A stretch of DNA of 64,000 nt from Candidatus Pacearchaeota archaeon (GTDB taxonomy: Archaea > Nanobdellota > Nanobdellia > UBA10117 > JAFCGA01): assembly GCA_017608345.1 (NCBI GenBank), contig JAFCGA010000007.1, positions 1 to 64,000 on the forward strand. Direction: 5' to 3'. Positions 37,697 to 46,425 of the stretch are shown piece by piece. The notes beneath the pieces were generated by a model. It saw nothing but the letters and a program-made list of their open reading frames with translations, was not told the origin of the DNA and made no database searches. Numbering within the stretch: position 1 is the stretch's first letter; the number at the start of each line of letters is the position of its first letter. The translations under genes and the position numbers were made by a program.

Positions 37697-38336
37697 TCAT
37701 CGTTGAAAACATAACCCACTCTTCTAATCGCCGCTCATCTCCTGAAACTAATGCACGTAGCATATCTGATAAATAAGAAACAGTTTTATATTCAATCTGA
37801 GAATGGAGTGCTTTCTGTACATCTTTTCTACCCCATTGATCAAGAGCTTCCTGACAAACAGTTGTTAGTTCATATACTGTCGCCCGAATGTAATTCGCAG
37901 TAGCATCCAGATCTTGTAAATCTGTCCGATGCTTAAGATCTTCCCCGAGCATAACACCTAATCGATTCATATTAAACCATATATTATCTACAACATCACC
38001 AACTGTACCTGCTTGAGTCAGCATAGACATTCCTGCCTCTCGAAGAGTTCGAGATTGAGCTGCTTCTTCGCTAGCAATCTGAGCATAAAGTTCAGGATAG
38101 ATATCTTCAGGTATATCTGACGCAGTAAATGGATTATATCCTACTGCTTCAATTATTGCTTGCTGATCACTTCGTTTCTTAAGAAGATTACCGCTTCGCA
38201 TATAATGTTTGAAAGTATTATATCTATCTTCGATATCTGCCTCTCTGCAGAATTCTATCATAGATATGCCTTTAAATTCTAATATTTGCTTAAGCTGCTG
38301 ATTCCAAGATTTAGCTTGTGGTTGTTGCTCTACCAT
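37662..38336 (-). CDS. Hypothetical protein with XRE-like N-terminal HTH, paired with GHKL ATPase
   Basis: LKQILEFKGISMIEFCREADIEDRYNTFKHYMRSGNLLKKRSDQQAIIEAVGYNPF; overlaps downstream ATPase gene. Confidence 0.55.
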   Translation of the reverse strand: MVEQQPQAKSWNQQLKQILEFKGISMIEFCREADIEDRYNTFKHYMRSGNLLKKRSDQQAIIEAVGYNPFTASDIPEDIYPELYAQIASEEAAQSRTLREAGMSMLTQAGTVGDVVDNIWFNMNRLGVMLGEDLKHRTDLQDLDATANYIRATVYELTTVCQEALDQWGRKDVQKALHSQIEYKTVSYLSDMLRALVSGDERRLEEWVMFSTMNVPRRKADGEK

Positions 38337-38396
38337 ACTAAATCATAAGAGTAACACAAATCTTAAAAGAGTTTCTACTACCTTACAGTGACCGAA

Positions 38397-39881
38397 TTAC
38401 TTCTTGGATTTATCTTTCGGTCGCATCATCGGAAATAGAATTACATCTCGAATACTTGGCTGATTGGCAAATAACATTACTACTCGTTCGATTCCGATTC
38501 CAACTCCGCAAGCAGGCGGCATTCCATATTCCAGTGCCGTAACAAAGTCCTTGTCAGTTGGCATTGCTTCGACATTTCCTCTCTTTCTTTCTGTTTCCTG
38601 TTCTTTGAAATGTTCTAATTGGAGTGCTGGATCATTTAGCTCAGAGTAAGCTCTAGCTAGCTCCATTCCGCCGATGAATGGCTGGAATATTTCTGCTTTT
38701 GTAGGGTCTCCGCGCTTCGGTTTTGCAAGCGGTGCTAACTCAATAGGATAATCAGTTAAGAATGTTGGCTGAATTAATTTATGTCGAAATACCTTCATTA
38801 GCTCGTCAGCGATGTTTCCTTTAGTCACTCCGCTCGTATCAACATCATATTTTTTAGCAACTTTCTTAGCTTGAGTGTCTGTTTTTATTCTACTAACGTC
38901 TTCGCCAAGATATTTCTTGATCGCAGTTAAGAGCGGGATTCGCTTCCATTTCGCTAAATTAATTTTATGTCCTTGATATTCGATAATCAGCTTTCCAAAC
39001 AGTTTCTTAGCAACGGATTTTATCAACGCTTCAACTAAATCCATCCCCTCATTATAATCTGCGTATGCCTGATACCATTCAATTGTCATATGCTCGGGGT
39101 TGTGCATACTATCTGCGCTCTCATTTCGGAATTTCTTGGTAACTTCATACACTCTATCCAATCCGCCGACTAGCGCTTTCTTTAGCGGTAACTCTGGAGC
39201 GATTGCTAAATACATATCGGTCTTTAGTTCATCGCAGCGGGTTTTGAACGGTTTTGCAAATGCACCACCATAGACTGTTTGCAATAACGGTGTTTCTACT
39301 TCGATAAAATTATTTTTATCCATAAATTCTCTCATAGCTTGGAGAATCTTTGCCCGCAAAACAAAAACATTTCTAACTTCGGGGTTCATTATTAAATCCA
39401 CGTATCGCTTTCGATATCTTTCTTCGATCTCTTTAAATCCATGCCATTTATCTGGAAGTCCTCTGAGAGACTTTGCGAGCAGTTCAAACCCACTTACCCA
39501 AAGACTAAGCTCTCCGGCTTTTGTTCGGTAGGGATAACCTGCGACACCAATAATATCTCCGGGGTCGAGCATTTTAGCCATCTGCTTGAAATTCTCATTA
39601 CCGATTGTTCCTTTTTCAAAAACTAGCTGAATCTTTCCTGAAGAATCCTGCAAGTGACAGAAAGCTAATCTTCCGATGTTTCTAAAAGTCATTAATCTGC
39701 CAGCTAGTTTTATTTTAACTTTCTTGTTAGAATTATCTTTCTTTAACTTAGAGTACTTTGACCTTACGTCTTCAGCGAAGGAATTCCGCTTGTACTTGTA
39801 TGCATAAGGTTCTATTCCTTGCTGCCTTAGCTGTTCTACTTTCTTTTTTCTAATGTCGTACTCTTTTACCACTATATTCAC
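38397..39881 (-). CDS. lysS: Lysyl-tRNA synthetase, class II
   Basis: AGRLMTFRNIGRLAFCHLQDSSGKIQ, RNESADSMHNPEHMTIEWYQAYADY, GVGIGIERVVMLFANQPSIRDVILFPMMRP. Confidence 0.97.
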   Translation of the reverse strand: MNIVVKEYDIRKKKVEQLRQQGIEPYAYKYKRNSFAEDVRSKYSKLKKDNSNKKVKIKLAGRLMTFRNIGRLAFCHLQDSSGKIQLVFEKGTIGNENFKQMAKMLDPGDIIGVAGYPYRTKAGELSLWVSGFELLAKSLRGLPDKWHGFKEIEERYRKRYVDLIMNPEVRNVFVLRAKILQAMREFMDKNNFIEVETPLLQTVYGGAFAKPFKTRCDELKTDMYLAIAPELPLKKALVGGLDRVYEVTKKFRNESADSMHNPEHMTIEWYQAYADYNEGMDLVEALIKSVAKKLFGKLIIEYQGHKINLAKWKRIPLLTAIKKYLGEDVSRIKTDTQAKKVAKKYDVDTSGVTKGNIADELMKVFRHKLIQPTFLTDYPIELAPLAKPKRGDPTKAEIFQPFIGGMELARAYSELNDPALQLEHFKEQETERKRGNVEAMPTDKDFVTALEYGMPPACGVGIGIERVVMLFANQPSIRDVILFPMMRPKDKSKK

Positions 39882-39957
39882 CCCTAGCTGTGATTTTATT
39901 TAATGCTTTTGGAGTTTGAGAACTATCTCTTGGGATAACCACCCAAAAAAGTATTAG

Positions 39958-40075
39958 CGGGCCGTAAGGGATTTTCTACCACTCTAGTACTTTGGAGCAG
40001 ATTTGAACCCTTGACACCTCGGTCTCTTCCACAAAGGTAAAAGCCGAGTGCTCTGCCAGGCTGAGCTAACGGCCC
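39958..40075 (-). tRNA. tRNA-Lys(TTT) with a 37/38 intron (14 nt, 40024..40037) and a T-loop intron (about 30 nt, within 39971..40007)
   Basis: Acceptor GGGCCGT/ACGGCCC, discriminator G, D-arm GCTC-AGCCTGGCA-GAGC, anticodon arm CTCGG-CTTTTA[14 nt]A-CCGAG, T-stem AAGGG/CCCTT separated by 37 nt beginning TTCAAAT. Confidence 0.9.
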
Positions 40076-40240
40076 ACAATTTATTTTTGTATCTGGCATT
40101 AAAATTAACTGCTTTCTTTCTTTTGGCCTGGATTTTCTTTCTTTCGCAAAGAAAGAAAAGGCAGTCGTAGAATCATCTAGGTTTGGTCTTCTAACGTTTC
40201 CGATACTCACCTATCTGATGCATATTCTAAGCTTACTAGA

Positions 40241-41083
40241 TTAGTTTAAAAGCTTTACCTTAACTTGCTTTTGCGTTATATTTATTATTGCATATTCGCC
40301 TTTTGCTCCAAAACCGCAATTAACTACTTTTGTTTTGCCAATCTTAATTACACCTTGGTTCTCATGCATATGACCACCAACACATAAACACGGTTGGTAC
40401 TTTTCAATCATGTCCTTCACAATTAAAGAACCATAGTGCTTACCTCGCACGCTTTCCGGAGCTGCTGGCGAAGTGATCTTATCTAGCAAGGTATTAAACG
40501 GAACATTATGCGTTAAGAAGATTATCGGTTTATCTGCTGCTAAAAAGAGTTTACTGACGTTCTTATGAATTTTATCATACTCAGCGTTCTGGCGAGCTAG
40601 CTTTTCCTTGCTTACTTTTTCATACTGATCGATTTCCGGTCCGGAGTTGTTATCTCCATAACCAATAATATTATACTCTCCAAACGCGCGTTTTCGGAAA
40701 TCCAAGAAATATATGTTATCCATCTGCTCAATATGCGGTGATAAAAAATTCTGCTTGAGATAAGCCCAGATTCTTCCAGCTCTGCCAGTCAGTTCAGCAT
40801 TGCCGGGCACGAAGTAAACCGGGACTCCGATGCGATTGAGCTCTTCAAGGATTGCGACGCCTTTTTCTACACTCTCTTGGATTAGCTGCTTCGCCTTGGG
40901 TTTTCCAATTATGTTATACCACTTCTTTCTAGAGGTATAGTTAGCAAACATTATTTCTCGGATTTTATCCATGTAGCTAACATCGCCAGGGCAGAGAATC
41001 AAGTCAATCTTTTCTTTTGAGCAGATCTGCTTTAGATCGAGAATATTCTTACCATGGAAGTCTCCTATTGCTAGGATTTTCAT
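40241..41083 (-). CDS. Calcineurin-like metallophosphoesterase
   Basis: ILAIGDFHGKN, CPGDVSYMDK, PGNAEL, LTHNVPF, GGHMHENQG. Confidence 0.92.
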   Translation of the reverse strand: MKILAIGDFHGKNILDLKQICSKEKIDLILCPGDVSYMDKIREIMFANYTSRKKWYNIIGKPKAKQLIQESVEKGVAILEELNRIGVPVYFVPGNAELTGRAGRIWAYLKQNFLSPHIEQMDNIYFLDFRKRAFGEYNIIGYGDNNSGPEIDQYEKVSKEKLARQNAEYDKIHKNVSKLFLAADKPIIFLTHNVPFNTLLDKITSPAAPESVRGKHYGSLIVKDMIEKYQPCLCVGGHMHENQGVIKIGKTKVVNCGFGAKGEYAIINITQKQVKVKLLN

Positions 41084-41107
41084 ACAGCATAAATCAAAAG
41101 AGAGCCT

Positions 41108-41791
41108 TTAAACTTTTTCGGCTTGCTTATATGAAGATAAAAAAAGCTGCTTCATCATCTTAATAAACGATTTATCTTTAACTACTAAAAGCGTATTTGA
41201 CTTAATCAGAGCAATCCAAACATATTTATCGGTGATATCCATTGCGACGCCGTCATTTGATAATTTGCGCATAGCAATATTCGGGATGAATTTCTTCCAA
41301 GTCTTGATATTTTCAATTGTATCTTTATCAACACGTACTAGTTGCTTGATATCAAGTCCTTTTGATTTCAAACGTCTATGATTACGAACCCATTCTGGCC
41401 GAACTTCAATAGTATGCTTTAGCTGATATGAATATTGCTTAGCATCTGGCAGATCATGAGTAACAGTATAGAAATTTCGCTTCCCTTTTGCCACAAATAC
41501 AGCATCTTCTGTAGTCTCAGCATATTGCTCTTTTAATTTTTCTACGCCTAGCTGAACCTTATCTAATTCTCTCTGACGTTTCTTGAGTAGATCAGCTAGC
41601 TTAGCTGGATCTCCAGGAGCATATTTTTTCGCTTTCTCAGGAATTATTTTCGCTAGTCCCTTAGCCACTAATGAATGAAGTGTATCATAGATCCTACCGT
41701 ACGGTACTCCTGACTCTCGTGAAATTCTTGGAGCACTACTTTTACCGAGTCGTACTAACGCTTCGTATGCTTGCGCTTCGTACTTATTCAA
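41108..41791 (-). CDS. TrmB-family transcriptional regulator
   Basis: NKYEAQAYEALVRLGKSSAPRISRESGVPYGRIYDTLHSLVAKGLAKIIPEKAKKY wHTH of TrmB type. Confidence 0.88.
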   Translation of the reverse strand: MNKYEAQAYEALVRLGKSSAPRISRESGVPYGRIYDTLHSLVAKGLAKIIPEKAKKYAPGDPAKLADLLKKRQRELDKVQLGVEKLKEQYAETTEDAVFVAKGKRNFYTVTHDLPDAKQYSYQLKHTIEVRPEWVRNHRRLKSKGLDIKQLVRVDKDTIENIKTWKKFIPNIAMRKLSNDGVAMDITDKYVWIALIKSNTLLVVKDKSFIKMMKQLFLSSYKQAEKV

Positions 41792-41880
41792 TCCTAACAG
41801 CTTTAAATCTTCTGATATAATTACAACAACTCAAGTTGTGCTAAGTTTATAAAAGTACCTATTTATCCTTATATAGTAAA

Positions 41881-42084
41881 ATGTTTGACTTTATTAAATT
41901 AGAAAGATTCGTATTCGATAGCAAGCCAGAACTTAAGGATGCGTTCTTCGAAGGCTATGGAAAGAAAATCATTCTATACAGATTATGCCGCCATGTTGGT
42001 TTTCTCAGCCTAATGATCGAAGCAGGAAATAAAGAAATGACTGAGAAAGCCATTGATGAGATTAAGGAATTAATAAGAGAATAA
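41881..42084 (+). CDS. Hypothetical protein
   Basis: 67 aa ORF. Confidence 0.5.
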   Translation: MFDFIKLERFVFDSKPELKDAFFEGYGKKIILYRLCRHVGFLSLMIEAGNKEMTEKAIDEIKELIRE

Positions 42085-42107
42085 TCAAAACACCGAAGAA
42101 AATAAAG

Positions 42108-42524
42108 ATGAAACTAAAAACGCTTGCATATCAAAAAATTACAGTAGGTACTCCCAAGGGATATGACACTCCATTTGCAATAATGAACGAAAAAACCTGG
42201 ACCTATCTAAAACAGGAATGTAAAATAAGAGCGACTGCCTATTCTTTTACGTTCCCTACGTATGTAGACGGAAACGTAATTCTCAGAGGTAACATGTTAG
42301 CACAACGTATGCAGGATGGGAGCGAAATAGATTTAGACTTAGAAGATCTAGCGAATATAGATGATTCTCTAATGATTTCACCATTTAAGGAGTGTGCTGG
42401 AGAAAAGCTAAGTTGGCTATTTGATAGGATAATTAAGCGCGGCAATGCAACTTTCAATGCTCTGCCTTTTGGAGGAATGATGCGAAGTGCGTATAAAACT
42501 CGATTAGCTATGCAAACTAGATAG
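42108..42524 (+). CDS. Hypothetical protein
   Basis: 138 aa ORF. Confidence 0.55.
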   Translation: MKLKTLAYQKITVGTPKGYDTPFAIMNEKTWTYLKQECKIRATAYSFTFPTYVDGNVILRGNMLAQRMQDGSEIDLDLEDLANIDDSLMISPFKECAGEKLSWLFDRIIKRGNATFNALPFGGMMRSAYKTRLAMQTR

Positions 42525-42534
42525 AATTAGGAAA

Positions 42535-42720
42535 CTAATCCAACCGCTTCCCTCTTTTCTTCTCGTTCCAATTATAGTGCCGTAATTTCTTAGTTTCTCC
42601 GAAGCCACAGCTAGCACAGCGCTTCTTTCTCATATGGTAAGCGTGTTTTCCGCATCTGCGGCATCTGATATGTGTATCTTTACCAGATTGCTTACCCTTA
42701 CTTGGAGTTCCCTTTGACAT
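42535..42720 (-). CDS. rpl37e: Ribosomal protein L37e
   Basis: [51 protein letters not shown]. Confidence 0.96.
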   Translation of the reverse strand: MSKGTPSKGKQSGKDTHIRCRRCGKHAYHMRKKRCASCGFGETKKLRHYNWNEKKRGKRLD

Positions 42721-42764
42721 CGTTCAAAAGTCTGACTAGTGTTTTAAAAATCTATCGATAAGTC

Positions 42765-42983
42765 TTAAGCAGGAGCAATCATAACAACCATATCGCCTCG
42801 AATGAAGATTCTCCCTAGTTTTCTAACGATCTTGCCATCTTCTCGCTCTTCAGCATTATCGATCACAACATTTGGGTGAATATCAAATGCCATCAAAGTT
42901 CCAATTACTTGCTTTCGGTTCTTAAGATCGATTATAACTTTCTTGCCTTTTGCTTGATTCAATGCATCTAATGGTCTTTCCAT
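42765..42983 (-). CDS. LSm / Sm-like RNA-binding protein
   Basis: MERPLDALNQAKGKKVIIDLKNRKQVIGTLMAFDIHPNVVIDNAEE...GRIFIRGDMVVMI; start moved to internal ATG. Confidence 0.94.
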   Translation of the reverse strand: MERPLDALNQAKGKKVIIDLKNRKQVIGTLMAFDIHPNVVIDNAEEREDGKIVRKLGRIFIRGDMVVMIAPA

Positions 42984-43050
42984 GGTGATTAGCGAGTGGA
43001 AGCAATATATAAAAGGATTGCGATTGTCAAGGAGACTACTCAATTATTAA

Positions 43051-43371
43051 TTAATCAGCAATCTCGGGCTCAACATAGTTAAGCTCCATCTTTGCACGTG
43101 AAAGAATAGCTTCCATGTCGAATGCTCGCAAGTTAGTACTGGCTTCTGCCTTAGAAATAGTATGCTGGTATAATTGTTTCCGACGGTTAAGGAGCTCTAT
43201 CGAATCTGTAAGGTGACTATCTATCATAATATATACTGGGTCTTCTGCTATAACTCCCGAAGCAATCTCTCGACGTAGATCATTAATCGCAGCTAGTCGC
43301 TCTTCTAAGATTGGCAGCGAACCACGATATTCTTCAATTTTCTCGATTGCGTTTCCAATAGTCTTTCCCAT
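43051..43371 (-). CDS. Hypothetical coiled-coil protein
   Basis: 106 aa helical ORF. Confidence 0.55.
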   Translation of the reverse strand: MGKTIGNAIEKIEEYRGSLPILEERLAAINDLRREIASGVIAEDPVYIMIDSHLTDSIELLNRRKQLYQHTISKAEASTNLRAFDMEAILSRAKMELNYVEPEIAD

Positions 43372-43472
43372 AATTAATGCTTCTCGAAAATCGTTTTAAA
43401 GGTTCCGAAACTCGATTCGATAGCTCAGACCTAAACGTAACTTATTTAAAGAGTCTTTCTAACCAATAACTT

Positions 43473-43853
43473 ATGTCAATTTGGAAAAAACGATCAAAGA
43501 GAAAGCCTAGCGGAGGTCGATATCACGCTAGATCTAAGCGAGCTAGTGATTTAGGCAGAGATCCACTATACACGAAGGTCGGCAAGGAAAACAAATCCAG
43601 AACCCACCGCGGACAGGGCGGAAATATCATTAATAATCTAATCACTGCAGCATTTGCTAATTTATCTGATGGAAAGAAAGCTAAGAAAGTAAAAGTAACA
43701 GATGTTGTTGAAAACGCAGCTTCTCGCCACTTTGTCAGACAGAAAGTTATCACAAAAGGAGCCATTGTTAAAACCGATGCCGGCTTAGCTCGCGTGACTT
43801 CCAGACCTACGAGAGATGGGATTGTTAATGCTGTATTGCTCAAAAAGGCTTGA
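43473..43853 (+). CDS. rps8e: Ribosomal protein S8e
   Basis: KRKPSGGRYHARSKRASDLGRDPLYTKVGKENKSRTHRGQGGN..., ASRHFVRQKVITKGAIVKTDAGLARVTSRPTRDGIVNAVLL. Confidence 0.96.
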   Translation: MSIWKKRSKRKPSGGRYHARSKRASDLGRDPLYTKVGKENKSRTHRGQGGNIINNLITAAFANLSDGKKAKKVKVTDVVENAASRHFVRQKVITKGAIVKTDAGLARVTSRPTRDGIVNAVLLKKA

Positions 43854-43994
43854 TTTTTTGCGCAGATTCTTTGTTCGTTTTAGTCAGCTTTTGCCGAATC
43901 GCCCCGATTCGCGCAGAGCGAACTGATGAGTGAGCGATTGTTCCGGAGCCGCGCAGCGGCGTAGTAATATGCTTTTTCTTTCTTGGACGCCTAG

Positions 43995-44072
43995 TTCTTT
44001 CTTTTTCGCAAAACCAAAGAGAATCGAAGATTCTCTTGGCCAATCGGAACGAGTTCCGATCTGGAGAAAGAA
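43995..44072. repeat. Double-hairpin palindromic element B, same architecture as 17154-17250
   Basis: Outer TTCTTTCT/AGAAAGAA (43995-44002/44065-44072); 44014-44039 CCA-A-AGAGAATC-GAA-GATTCTCT-TGG; 44040-44064 CCA-ATCGGAAC-GA-GTTCCGAT-C-TGG. Confidence 0.8.
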
Positions 44073-44080
44073 ATGGCCGT

Positions 44081-45331
44081 CTAACGGTCGTGATGCTTAT
44101 GCACCATTTCGTGAGTCACATGGTGCTTTTTATATTTTGTATTAGTGTAAGAATATAGCCAGCGCGCTTTGATTATGTGCTTAGACATCAATAATAGAAT
44201 TACTCCCATTATAAGTGCTATAGTGCTTGAAGTCATAAGCGCAAATTTTACAGAATAGACCTCAGCCATCCAACCAGCAATCAGCGCTCCGAACGCATAC
44301 GCCAGAGAAGTTACTGCGCCGAATAATCCAACTGCTCCGCCGTGCTCTTTTTTAGGAGTTCTACGTGCGAGAGAAGCATAAGCTGGATGCCAAGACATAC
44401 TAATCCCAGTGGAATAACCAATTCTACTCAGAGCATATCCAATAAGATTTCTAGTCCATATCAATGCATACCCTGAAAGCCACATTAAAAAGAAACCTGG
44501 AATTATTAGCCAACGCCCTGACATTGAATCTGTCCACTTTCCAAGGAATAGGTGAAAAAAAGCAATAAATAATAAATTCACAGTTAAAACTCCACCAATA
44601 ACTACGGTACTAAAACCTAATTGAGTTAAATATATTGGGAAAAGCAAGTACCAGAAAGCCCATACAAAGTTGGTCAAAACGCAGATAAATGCAACTATTC
44701 TGAAACCCTTGCTATTAATAATATCACTATACTCTTTTTGTAAGTATTCCCAATCGATCTTTATTTTCTTATGTTTACGAGTCTTATTTTTCTCTATTAA
44801 CAGAGCTAGCGGGATAGCCGAAGCTGTTACTGCTGCGCTAATGTAGAATAGATTTGTGAATCCGAGGCTCGCAATTATCACTCCAGCGATTAAAGGCGCA
44901 ACTGCAGCACTAAGACATGAAACTATATTTCCCCCTGCGATCTGCCTACCTTCGTGCTTCTTGCTAACTACATCAAATAAGTAAGCTCCAATCCCAACCC
45001 AAAAAACCATAGAAAATATGTTGAAGATGACTTTCGCGCTAGCAAAAAAGAAGGTATTTTGTGAAAAAGCAATTAAGATAGCAAATAAGGGATATCCCAG
45101 CACTCCAATCAATAATAGCGGGCGGCGTCCAAATGTATCTGAGATTGCTCCAACTGGAAAACGCAGAATACCTGCTATGATCGCTGCAAAAGCGTAAATT
45201 ACTCCAATATTCAATAAACTTATCCCTAGCGAATCAAGATAAATCGGGAGAAAGTGCGATATAAGATGATACCCGAACGTAACTATAAGAACTAAAGAAT
45301 AAATGTAGAGTAGCTCCTTTCGGATGTTCAT
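44081..45331 (-). CDS. MFS transporter
   Basis: Multi-TM; GAISDTFGRRPLLLIG MFS loop motif; His-rich C-terminus HHVTHEMVHKHHDR. Confidence 0.9.
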   Translation of the reverse strand: MNIRKELLYIYSLVLIVTFGYHLISHFLPIYLDSLGISLLNIGVIYAFAAIIAGILRFPVGAISDTFGRRPLLLIGVLGYPLFAILIAFSQNTFFFASAKVIFNIFSMVFWVGIGAYLFDVVSKKHEGRQIAGGNIVSCLSAAVAPLIAGVIIASLGFTNLFYISAAVTASAIPLALLIEKNKTRKHKKIKIDWEYLQKEYSDIINSKGFRIVAFICVLTNFVWAFWYLLFPIYLTQLGFSTVVIGGVLTVNLLFIAFFHLFLGKWTDSMSGRWLIIPGFFLMWLSGYALIWTRNLIGYALSRIGYSTGISMSWHPAYASLARRTPKKEHGGAVGLFGAVTSLAYAFGALIAGWMAEVYSVKFALMTSSTIALIMGVILLLMSKHIIKARWLYSYTNTKYKKHHVTHEMVHKHHDR

Positions 45332-45375
45332 ATAATAAATAAATTAGAACTTGTATTTAAGCGTTGCTTACCGCT

Positions 45376-45840
45376 TTACACTCGTTCTTCTTCAGAATAA
45401 ATCATATTAAGATCTACTCGCTCGTAATCGAAAATTTCTTCTAGCTTGAAAAATCTAGCGATTTCCTCTTTTGCGTTCTCAACAGAATCTGATGCGTGGA
45501 CCACATTCTGCATTCCCATAGCATAGTCTCCGCGAATTGTTCCCGGAGCAGCTTCCTTTCCATGCGTCTGACCAGCTAGCTTTCTAACAATTTCTACGGA
45601 ATTCTTTCCTTCGAGAACCAGTAGAACAGTAGGGCAAGTTCGCATAAAGTTCTCCAGTCGCGGATAAAAAGGCTTCTCAACATGATGCGAGTAATGCTCT
45701 TTTAGTTGCTCAGGAGTTAAATGAATCATCTTCATTCCGATGATTTTTAGCCCTTTTCTTTCGAATATATGAATCAGTTCTCCGATGATGGTTCTATTTA
45801 CTGCATCGGGTTTTAGTATGATTAGCGTGCGTTCTTTCAT
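45376..45840 (-). CDS. ndk: Nucleoside diphosphate kinase
   Basis: MKERTLIILKPDAVNRTIIGELIHIFERKGLKIIGMKMI, TIRGDYAM, NVVHASDSVENAKEEIARFF; start moved to internal ATG. Confidence 0.96.
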   Translation of the reverse strand: MKERTLIILKPDAVNRTIIGELIHIFERKGLKIIGMKMIHLTPEQLKEHYSHHVEKPFYPRLENFMRTCPTVLLVLEGKNSVEIVRKLAGQTHGKEAAPGTIRGDYAMGMQNVVHASDSVENAKEEIARFFKLEEIFDYERVDLNMIYSEEERV

Positions 45841-45891
45841 AAACTTCGCTTCTATGGAAGGTTTAAAAAGATTCCCAAACACAAAAAAACC

Positions 45892-46425
45892 ATGAACTCT
45901 GCGGACGATCAACCATATCATCGACTCGCAGAGGATATTATGCGTGAAAAGTATCGGACGCAGAAACGAGGACATATTTCTACATGCCATGTTAACTTGC
46001 CAGAGGATCTGAGAGGAATTGAAGTTATTATTGGTAATCCCAGCACGCTTGAGGACCTCCGTAGTATTATCGTAAAGACTGCCTGGAACCTGCTATTCTA
46101 TAATAAATATTCAGAAAAGAAAAAATCTGCAAATAGGGGCGTAGGAATAATCTTACTAAATTATGAATCAGATAAAGATAACTTAAATCTAAGCGAGCAG
46201 AGTATGATTAATTCAGTACGGCCATTGACGAATAATATATTAATTCGTCAAGCTGAAATGATATGGCGACTCGCTAAGGAAGAAGGCTATCAGTACAGTA
46301 GAGCGCATTTTGAAGATAACCGAGAACTGGGGAAAATAATACAAAAGCAACAATTAAAAACCACTAAATCATTACGTTCTTATGACACGGCTCGCTATTA
46401 TCCGCAAGTCAAAATGCCACTCTAG
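45892..46425 (+). CDS. Hypothetical protein
   Basis: 177 aa ORF overlapping rli1 start. Confidence 0.55.
   Translation: MNSADDQPYHRLAEDIMREKYRTQKRGHISTCHVNLPEDLRGIEVIIGNPSTLEDLRSIIVKTAWNLLFYNKYSEKKKSANRGVGIILLNYESDKDNLNLSEQSMINSVRPLTNNILIRQAEMIWRLAKEEGYQYSRAHFEDNRELGKIIQKQQLKTTKSLRSYDTARYYPQVKMPL

Noticed and set aside
43921-43945. C/D box sRNA (CTGATGAGTGA)
   Set aside because: Only a partial C-like box with no convincing C'/D' pair; sits in palindrome-rich sequence.
43840-44043. ORF 67 aa on minus strand
   Set aside because: Covers the palindromic intergenic block; composition is explained by the hairpins; no domain.
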